Source: Deinococcus humi (GTDB lineage: Bacteria > Deinococcota > Deinococci > Deinococcales > Deinococcaceae). Taken from it: 64,000 bases of DNA. Position numbers and translations under genes: made by a program. How positions within the stretch are numbered: the stretch's first letter is position 1; each line of letters begins with the position of its first letter. The stretch lies in assembly GCF_014201875.1 (NCBI RefSeq), contig NZ_JACHFL010000010.1:93927-157926 (forward strand). The letters run 5' to 3'. The notes under the pieces were generated by a model. It worked only from the letters and a program-made list of their open reading frames with translations. It was not told where the DNA came from and did not search any database. Below are positions 57,985-64,000 of this stretch, piece by piece.

Positions 57985-58779
57985 TCACCATCCAGCGGTC
58001 AAGCCCAGCTCGGCGCGGGCCGCTGCACTGCCGTTAAGGGCTTCGTCCAGGCGCTGGTGGGTGGGCGAGGGGTCCGGCTGTCCCGTGGGGATCAGAACCA
58101 CCGGCCCGCAGGGGGTGGCCCCAAGTGCGGCGGCTTTTTGAGCTGGGCCATTGGGGCGCTGGTCTGTCGGCGCGGCGCTGTAGATCACGGCGTAAGCCTG
58201 CACGCCGCATTCGTGCGGGGAAAAGCGGTATGCCTGGCCCAGCTTGCCCTCAATCCACCTGCGGCCCTCGTCGTCGCTGCCCGCCGTGAACCGCTCGGCC
58301 TGGCCGTCCGGGTGAATCAGATACAGGTGACGCGGGGCCGCCATCCTGCCGTCAATCACGGTGATCTCGTCGGGACTGCGGACGCCCAGAGTCGCCAGGG
58401 CTTCGGCGTCTCCCTTCAGGGCACGGACGTACACGCTGACCAGATTGTTTCCGCTGGCCGCGTGCTGACGCTGCTGCGCGGGGCTGGGGCCGTCCTCCGG
58501 GTTATGGGGAACGATCACGATGGGACCGTGCAAGGGTGGGTACTGGGTCAGGTCCAGCCCAATCAGGCGGCTGCCCGCCCAGTTGGGCGGCAGGGCTTTG
58601 AGCAGCCCTTCCTCGTCAATGACTGCCTCATGATCCTGCAAGGCGTGATAGTGCGCGGGCACGTATTCCAGCCAGCCGCCAACCAGTTTTTTCAGCAGCT
58701 CGTAGGTGTCGGTCTCCGGCGTGAGGGGGTGGCTCTCCTGCCGTCCGTCGGGGTGAATCACGCGCATGGTGGGTTGCAT
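57985..58779 (-). CDS. DUF3846-domain protein
   Basis: A 264-residue protein with an N-terminal DUF3846 domain (ELLKKLVGGWLEYVPA, AVIDEEGLLKALPPNWAGSR, HGPIVIVPHN), common on plasmids and phages. A second, related half follows (HLYLIHPDGQAERFTAGSDD, then VQAYAVIYSAAP). The function is unknown. AAGGAG precedes the ATG at 58779 by 9 nt, which decides the start against a much longer open frame. It is the second gene of the 59386-57528 operon. Confidence 0.75.
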   Translation of the reverse strand: MQPTMRVIHPDGRQESHPLTPETDTYELLKKLVGGWLEYVPAHYHALQDHEAVIDEEGLLKALPPNWAGSRLIGLDLTQYPPLHGPIVIVPHNPEDGPSPAQQRQHAASGNNLVSVYVRALKGDAEALATLGVRSPDEITVIDGRMAAPRHLYLIHPDGQAERFTAGSDDEGRRWIEGKLGQAYRFSPHECGVQAYAVIYSAAPTDQRPNGPAQKAAALGATPCGPVVLIPTGQPDPSPTHQRLDEALNGSAAARAELGLTAGW

Positions 58780-58837
58780 CAGCTTCCGCTCCTTGTCTTG
58801 AGGGGGATGGAAGGGGGGCGCGGTGGCCCCACTCGGT

Positions 58838-59386
58838 TTAAGCGGCCTGGGCCTGGGCGGGCGCGGCCTTTGCCCTGACGCGCTCCGCGATCTCGCGGGC
58901 GCTGGGGTAGACGCTGCACAGATGCGCCCACACGGTCCCCGCCTCCTGCTCGGTGAGGTCCGAGAGGGTCTCCAGAGGCCACGGTTCCCCCAGCGCCGCG
59001 GCGGCCAGGCTGTAATGCTGGGCGCGGGGCAGTCCAGCTGTCCCCATGATCTTGTGCAGCGTGTGGGCACGGCCCTTGCCGATCCGCGGCACCGCCAACA
59101 TGATGGACACGGGCGCGGTGGGCGGCTCGGTGGGGCCTTCACGCAGCACTTCCAGGTGGCTGCCCGCTTCCCTGCCCCAGATGAGGTAGCGCACGGCGCG
59201 GTCAATGCTGGCCTGATTCTCGCCGTCAATGATCGCAGTGAGGTCGTCGTGACGGTCCGCCGTCAAGGTGATGATGTGGCTTCCAATGCACAGGCTCGCG
59301 CTTGGGCCTTCACCCCAACTGCCGTAGAGGTCCACCTTCCACGTGCGGGTGAAGTTCGTGACTTTGGTGCGGGCGGTCTGGGTCAT
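58838..59386 (-). CDS. Hypothetical plasmid protein
   Basis: A 182-residue protein (TRTWKVDLYGSWGEGPSASL, HIITLTADRHDDLTAIIDGE) with an Ala-rich end. No family was recognised. AGGAG lies 8 nt before the ATG. It is the first gene after the strong promoter at 59423-59451. Confidence 0.7.
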   Translation of the reverse strand: MTQTARTKVTNFTRTWKVDLYGSWGEGPSASLCIGSHIITLTADRHDDLTAIIDGENQASIDRAVRYLIWGREAGSHLEVLREGPTEPPTAPVSIMLAVPRIGKGRAHTLHKIMGTAGLPRAQHYSLAAAALGEPWPLETLSDLTEQEAGTVWAHLCSVYPSAREIAERVRAKAAPAQAQAA

Positions 59387-59417
59387 TTTTAGCACTCCTT
59401 TCCCTCTGTCTGAGGTA

Positions 59418-59451
59418 TTGACAATATATAATATTTACTAGTTATTGTCAA
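59418..59451 (-). promoter_or_regulatory. Strong promoter with dyad operator
   Basis: On the minus strand TTGACA (59446-59451) and TATATT (59423-59428) are separated by exactly 17 bp. The pair lies inside an inverted repeat with 9-bp arms, TTGACAATA (59418-59426) and TATTGTCAA (59443-59451). A repressor bound there would silence the operon. Confidence 0.85.
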
Positions 59452-60266
59452 TTCTTTAGAGCAAAAGATAGACCTGCTTTTTATCGCACCCGTCGACTTT
59501 TCTCTCATTTCGCGCCCGCCTGACATGTCGTCCTCTCCGGGCGTCGTGTGCCGCCCCTAGCAGCTTGACTGGGTTCGCGTTCGCCGTCGTGGAGCCCGCC
59601 CATCTGGGGCTGCCCTTCACCCCTGCTTCTCGCTCTGGCTGCTGTCAAGCTGGGCCGCTTGTCGGCCCACAGCCGCAACCCGGCGCACTTTGCCGGGTTT
59701 GACAGCTCTCTGTGCGCCCTGCCACCCTGGAGGCCGCAGGCCAAAGAAAAATGTTCGCGCTTCACCTGACATTTTTCTTTGGCGAATGCCTGTCCGGCGA
59801 GGACACCTCACTTTGTTTTTCCACGCCCGGCTCGGCTGCCGGGCCGCCCCAAAGCCGACGACGGGCGCGGCCCCCGCCGTGACCAGCGGGACGGCGGGTA
59901 AAGACGCTGTGCGGCCCCTGGGCCGCTCCGTCTTCTTCAGCCCACCTTTTGGACCGCAGTCACAGCCCCGTCAGGGGATGGTACGGCCTGCGGCAGCATC
60001 ACCCAACGGGTGACTTACAGCTTTGTTGCGCCTTCCAGCGGCACCTGGCCTGCCCCCCTTCCAGCGCAGAAAGGGACTGGAATGCGGTCAGAAATCCAGC
60101 GGCATGACGGGAGAAATGCCGCCGTCTTTGGATTTCTGGTTTCCTGGCACTTCTGGCCGGGAAAACCGCATGGAAGGCCGCGCCAACGGCGCATCAGACC
60201 ACAGGTCGCCAGAAGGGTGGACAACGTCTGCCCTGACCCCGTCCTGGGATCTACCATGCTGTTGCC
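59452..60266. other. Non-coding plasmid region with long hairpin
   Basis: No gene was recognised over about 800 bp. It contains a 14-bp perfect inverted repeat, CCAAAGAAAAATGT (59741-59754) and its complement (59769-59782) with a 14-nt loop, in GC-rich surroundings. This could be a single-strand origin, transfer origin or transcript hairpin. Confidence 0.45.
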
Positions 60267-60515
60267 ATGCCTCCACGCCCTGAGCGCCCCCCGATGTGGG
60301 CGGCGATCCTCACCTGCATCTGCGCGGGCGGCGGCCTGATCCTGAACGACAGGATGGTTGACGATCCCAACGCCTTCATCCTTGCGCTGTTGATGGCCTC
60401 GGTGGCGATTGGCACGGTGGCGTGGCGTGTCTGGGGCAAAGAGACGGCGGTGGGGTGTGTCTCCCTCTCCAGGTCCACAAGTCAGGGTTTGGGGGCAGAA
60501 CAGCAACCCCCTTGA
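60267..60515 (+). CDS. Small membrane protein, hypothetical
   Basis: An 82-residue frame with two predicted helices (MWAAILTCICAGGGLIL and AFILALLMASVAIGTVAW) joined by a short acidic loop. No family or clear ribosome site was seen. It is convergent with the next gene. Confidence 0.45.
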   Translation: MPPRPERPPMWAAILTCICAGGGLILNDRMVDDPNAFILALLMASVAIGTVAWRVWGKETAVGCVSLSRSTSQGLGAEQQPP

Positions 60516-60541
60516 TGTTGACTGCGCCGCTCTCCTCTCCC

Positions 60542-60961
60542 CTACCTCTTCTTGCGGCTCTTCCCTTGACTGGGTTTTTGCCCTTTCTCGTACTTGGCCT
60601 GCATCTTGCGCCGGGTCTCGGCAGCCAGGGCCTGGAAGTCCACCTCGCCGGCCTCGACAGCTTCTGACGTCAGTTTGACCTTCCGTGTTCGGGTCCGGAC
60701 CTGAGCGAGCGCTGCCTGGGTTTCCTGTACCCACTGCTCCACCTTCGGCGTGACCTCGTACACCATCTCGCGCGTGTCCCGCTGATAGGTGCCCTCAGCG
60801 CCTCTGCGGACGTGGTTCTTAGGCAGCGTGAACCGTTCAGGCAAATCCGTTGCAATCACACGGCCATCCCTGACCGCCGCTTTAAATAACTTGACAAACG
60901 TATCAGACTGCTGTGGGCTTTCTAAGCTAATCACGAGTTCACTCAATTTACGGTAGACCAT
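60542..60961 (-). CDS. Hypothetical plasmid protein
   Basis: A 139-residue basic protein (VYRKLSELVISLESPQQSDT, KVEQWVQETQAALAQVRTRT) with a Lys-rich end, possibly nucleic-acid binding. It is divergent from the topoisomerase gene. The ATG at 60961 is preferred because the longer frame would run into the topoisomerase promoter. Confidence 0.6.
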   Translation of the reverse strand: MVYRKLSELVISLESPQQSDTFVKLFKAAVRDGRVIATDLPERFTLPKNHVRRGAEGTYQRDTREMVYEVTPKVEQWVQETQAALAQVRTRTRKVKLTSEAVEAGEVDFQALAAETRRKMQAKYEKGQKPSQGKSRKKR

Positions 60962-61022
60962 GGCCGAGCATGGCACGATTTCCAGGATTAGAACAAGTAT
61001 CATTCAATGATCTGGGGGAAAG

Positions 61023-63026
61023 ATGAAAACACTCGTTATTGTTGAATCCCCCGCCAAAGGGAAGAAGATCCAGGGTTACCTTGGCAACGGCTACAAGGTC
61101 AAGGCGAGTTTCGGTCATATCCGGGATCTTCCAGCCAAAAAAGAGGACATCCCTAAGAAATACCAGGGGGAAGCCTGGGCGCGTCTGGGGATTGATGTGC
61201 AGGGGGGCTTTCAACCGCTCTACATCATTCCCGCAGACAAGAAGGCCGTGATTGCAGAACTGAAGAAGCTGGCCGGGGAAGCTGACGAGGTGCTGCTGGC
61301 CACCGATGGGGACCGGGAAGGGGAGGGCATTGCGTGGCACCTCGTCCGGGCGCTGGGCCTCAAGAGGAATTTCAAGCGGATGGTGTTCCACGAGATCACC
61401 GAGGACGCCATTCGGAAGGCCGTCCAGAACACGCGCCCGCTGGATTATGCCCTGGTGGGCGCCCAGGAATCCCGGCGCATCCTGGACCGCCTGTGCGGGT
61501 ATGGGGTCTCTCCAGCCCTGTGGCAGAGCATCGGTTCGGGTCTCAGCGCGGGCCGGGTGCAGTCGGCGGCGCTGGCCGCCCTGGCCCGCCGCGAGCGGGC
61601 GCGCATGGACCATGTCCCCGCAGACTACTGGCGCGTGCTGGCCCAGATCATGCCGGAGGGAGAGGGCGCTCAGCCCTTTACCGCGGTGGTGGTCAGCATC
61701 AAGGGGCAGCCGCTGGCCGGTCCCAAAGACTTCGGTGCGGACGGGCAGTTGAAAGCCGATTCCCCGGCGCTGGCGATCACGGGCGAGCAGGCCGCGCAGA
61801 CCGTGGCCTTCCTCAAGGAACGCGGCGTGAAGGTGGCGCGGGTAGAGACCTCGGCGTACTCCACCAAACCGCCTGCACCGTTTACCACTTCGACGCTGCA
61901 ACAGGCCGCGAGCCGGGCGCTGAAGATGGGGCCGAAACGAACGATGGACGTGGCTCAGCGGCTCTACGAGGGGGGGCGCATCACGTACATGCGGACCGAC
62001 TCCCCGGCGCTGTCTGAGGAGGCCACAGAGGCCGCCCGTGCGGTGGCGGTGGGGTTGTTCGATGCGGGAAGCATCCCGGCTGCCCCCCGCACCTTCGCAG
62101 CGAAAGGGAACGCCCAGGAAGCGCACGAGGCCATCCGGCCTGCGGGCAAGGTCTTTGTCGCGCCTGACCAGACGGGCCTTGCGGGGGAGGAATTGTCGCT
62201 CTACCGCCTGATCTTCACTCGGACGGTCGCCAGTCAGATGACGGACCTTCAGGGCAGCAAGACGGTGCTGCACCTGAAAAGCGGTGGTGTGGGACTGCAG
62301 GCGTCGGGAAAAGTGGTGCTGGACCCCGGCTTTACCCGGCTCTACCACGATGACACCGACACAAAGGACGAGCAGCAGCTGCCGAACGTCGCCGAGGGCC
62401 AGTCCCTCCCCGTCAAGGACGCCAGGGCTGAAGTGAAGAAGACGCCGGCACCGGGGCGCTTCACTGAGGCGTCGCTGATCAAGGCATTGGAGAGTGCGGG
62501 GGTGGGGCGGCCCTCCACCTACGCGAACATCATTGAGGTGCTGAAAAACCGGCAGTACACGGCGCTGTCGGGGGGGCAGTTGTATGTGACGTGGCTGGGG
62601 CTGGTGGTGGCAGCGTACCTGCAAGACCAGTTTCCGGCGCTGGTGGACCTGGCATTCACAGTCAAAATGGAGAAGGATCTGGACCGGATTGCGGCGGGGG
62701 AGTTGAAGCGGGAGGCGTACCTGACCGAGTTCTGGACGAACGGGTTGGCGCAGACCATTCGGGCCGCGCGGCATGGGCCTCCGGCGCTGGTCCTGGGCAA
62801 GTTTGCCGGGGTGGTGGTGACGGCGCGTCAGGAGCAGATCGTCATGCTCCGGGATGGCAAGGCGGTACCGCTGGGGCTGGATGTGGTGCCGGACACCCTC
62901 ACGCCTGAGGTGGTGGAGAGGATTATGGCGGGGCAAACAGTCAGGCCGCGTGAAACTCGCGGGCCTGCGTCATCGGCCAAAGGCAAGGCCCGGAAAAGTC
63001 CAGCCAGAAAGAAGAAGGCGTCATAG
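61023..63026 (+). CDS. Type IA DNA topoisomerase
   Basis: A 667-residue TopA-like enzyme. The Toprim domain has LVIVESPAKGKKIQGYLG and LLATDGDREGEGIAWHL. The active Tyr lies in RITYMRTDSPAL, with core motifs SAGRVQSAALAALARRE and FTEASLIKALESAGVGRPST. The C-terminal zinc fingers of chromosomal TopA are missing, replaced by a short basic tail (KARKSPARKKK). It relaxes negative supercoils and may resolve plasmid replication intermediates. GGGGGAAAG precedes the ATG. Confidence 0.93.
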   Translation: MKTLVIVESPAKGKKIQGYLGNGYKVKASFGHIRDLPAKKEDIPKKYQGEAWARLGIDVQGGFQPLYIIPADKKAVIAELKKLAGEADEVLLATDGDREGEGIAWHLVRALGLKRNFKRMVFHEITEDAIRKAVQNTRPLDYALVGAQESRRILDRLCGYGVSPALWQSIGSGLSAGRVQSAALAALARRERARMDHVPADYWRVLAQIMPEGEGAQPFTAVVVSIKGQPLAGPKDFGADGQLKADSPALAITGEQAAQTVAFLKERGVKVARVETSAYSTKPPAPFTTSTLQQAASRALKMGPKRTMDVAQRLYEGGRITYMRTDSPALSEEATEAARAVAVGLFDAGSIPAAPRTFAAKGNAQEAHEAIRPAGKVFVAPDQTGLAGEELSLYRLIFTRTVASQMTDLQGSKTVLHLKSGGVGLQASGKVVLDPGFTRLYHDDTDTKDEQQLPNVAEGQSLPVKDARAEVKKTPAPGRFTEASLIKALESAGVGRPSTYANIIEVLKNRQYTALSGGQLYVTWLGLVVAAYLQDQFPALVDLAFTVKMEKDLDRIAAGELKREAYLTEFWTNGLAQTIRAARHGPPALVLGKFAGVVVTARQEQIVMLRDGKAVPLGLDVVPDTLTPEVVERIMAGQTVRPRETRGPASSAKGKARKSPARKKKAS

Positions 63027-63147
63027 GCGCTGGCAGGTCCACGGCACACGTTGAGGCATGCAAAAGTGCCAGGGACGTAAGGCAACAGATCACGCTCCTG
63101 CTGGGAGCGCGGCACGGAGCCGGGCTAGCCCTGGAGCTGACTGGCCC

Positions 63148-63321
63148 ATGCCACGAGACCCCGCCCGCGCTGCCTGGGAGGCCAACTGGCAGCAGGGACC
63201 GCCTTTGACGGCGCTGCAAACTGAGCGTGACCCGGCGGCCCTTCTGGGCGACACGCAGCCCGCTGCAAGCGTTAAAGCGCGTCTGAAAAACGTGCTGGCG
63301 AAGGTTTTCCCTGGGCATTGA
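63148..63321 (+). CDS. Small hypothetical protein
   Basis: A 57-residue frame (MPRDPARAAWEANWQQGPPL, ARLKNVLAKVFPGH) with a plausible amphipathic C-terminal helix. It lies about 120 bp after the topoisomerase gene. There is no family match. Confidence 0.35.
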   Translation: MPRDPARAAWEANWQQGPPLTALQTERDPAALLGDTQPAASVKARLKNVLAKVFPGH

Positions 63322-63352
63322 AAGTGCACGATCGGTCGGAGGTGGTGCGCCC

Positions 63353-63907
63353 ATGACTCGGCCTACGTACCCAAACGATCTCACAGACGCCGAATGGAAT
63401 GTCCTTCTCCCGCTGCTTCCTCCAGAAGCTGCGGTTGGCCGTCCCCGCAAGTGGTCGCTACGGGAAATCCTGGATGGCATCTCCTACGTCCTCCGCTGTG
63501 GGATTGCCTGGCGAGCGATGCCCCACGACTTTCCCCCGTGGCAGACGATCTATCACTACCATCGGTTATGGAGACTTCAGAGCATCTGGGAGGGACTCCA
63601 CACCATCCTTCGGGAATGGGTGCGTCAGCGTGAGGGCCGCGCAGCGACCCCCAGCGCGGCGATCATCGACAGTCAATCCGTCAAGACCACAGCAGCTGGT
63701 GGGCCTCGCGGATACGACGGTGGCAAGAAAGTCAGTGGACGGAAGCGACATCTGCCCGTCGACACCCTGGGACTGGTGATGGCGATCAAGGTGCATGAGG
63801 CGGACATCCAGGATCGCACCGGTGCGATCCTGCTCCTGCGGGATCTTCCTAACGTGTTTCCGCGCATGCAGCACGTGTGGGCTGACGCGGGATACACCGG
63901 AAAACTA
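63353..63907 (+). pseudogene. IS5-family transposase, interrupted
   Basis: The frame TRPTYPNDLTDAEWNVLLPL, RKWSLREILDGISYVLRCGI and WRAMPHDFPPWQTIYHYHRL is an IS5-family (IS427/IS1031-like) N-terminus. The first catalytic Asp is in AAIIDSQSVKTT and the second in HVWADAGYTGKL. The coding sequence is cut right after GKL by the IS630-type element, so the C-terminal Glu domain is lost or lies beyond the window. Confidence 0.85.
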
Positions 63908-64000
63908 AGTAGATCGCGAATAAGAAGTAGAATTAGGGATGGGTCGTCCCGCACGACAGATCGAGATCAGCGAAGCCGCCGACCAACAGCTCCATGCACT
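63908..64000 (+). mobile_element. IS630-family element, partial
   Basis: The IS5 frame is broken at TA (63906-63907), the usual target of IS630/Tc1-type elements, followed by AGTAGATCGCGAATAAG as the probable left end. A new coding sequence begins at 63939, MGRPARQIEISEAADQQLHA, the start of an IS630 transposase, and runs off the window. Confidence 0.7.
63939..64000 (+). CDS. IS630-family transposase, N-terminus only
   Basis: The first 20 residues (MGRPARQIEISEAADQQLHA) match the start of the IS630 N-terminal helix-turn-helix. The remainder is beyond the window. Confidence 0.7.
   Translation, partial: MGRPARQIEISEAADQQLHA

Noticed and set aside
57661..58878. A 405-codon plus-strand open frame
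   Set aside because: It is antisense to the DUF3846 gene, which has a ribosome site and a known domain.
60948..62936. A 662-codon minus-strand open frame
   Set aside because: It is antisense to the topoisomerase and has shadow-like composition.

Overview
The window is GC-rich and looks like part of a large plasmid or megaplasmid of a Deinococcus-type bacterium. Several things point there: an RPA-type RepA beside an iteron origin, a plasmid type IA topoisomerase, a Fic/VbhA pair, many metal genes, frequent GGAGG ribosome sites and a recurring leaderless promoter layout with the -10 box 5-6 nt before the start codon. The genus is inferred from gene content; no search was run.

Layout. Positions 45-14720 form one Tn3-family transposon, flanked by the 5-bp duplication TGTTC and inserted into an MFS transporter gene whose halves lie at 3-44 and 14726-15628. 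Its cargo is a MerR/CopZ-like metal pair, an ECF sigma/anti-sigma pair, secreted CHRD-like and beta-propeller proteins, a sulfite module (SorA, SorB, TDT exporter, LysR), a resolvase and the transposase. From 15.7 to 24.2 kb the window is a patchwork: a MATE gene with an in-frame stop, a DedA-like protein, an Lnt, CcmG/CcmH with a cut ccmI, a penicillin-binding transpeptidase, and transposase, resolvase and deacetylase fragments.

From 24.5 to 43.7 kb lies a metal-homeostasis island. A Zn/Cd/Pb-type P-type ATPase heads a tightly overlapping operon: glutaredoxin, ZIP-like protein, LspA, a DUF3105 lipoprotein, DUF305 and a CDF exporter, then closely downstream a second CDF and a twice-frameshifted Lnt. 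A second version follows at 34.3-36.6 kb (decayed LspA, DUF3105, DUF305, SCO1). Similar SmtB/CadC-like operators precede both units, and a CadC-like ArsR repressor lies at 37 kb. Next come a multicopper oxidase overlapping a ZIP permease, facing a DtxR/MntR regulator and an NRAMP transporter, with matching DtxR-like dyads at both promoters. A second MerR/CopZ pair ends the island.

From 43.7 to 53.3 kb there is a beta-CASP nuclease, an unrecognised winged-helix-like protein with a palindromic upstream site, a structured terminator-ended region that may be a small RNA, a complete tmRNA gene, a large STAND/TPR regulator, an RNase H-like protein and transposase debris. From 53.3 to 63 kb is a plasmid backbone: RepA, nine iterons, Fic toxin with VbhA-like antitoxin, a small operon with a DUF3846 protein, and a topoisomerase. 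The right edge is an IS5-family element broken by an IS630-family element.
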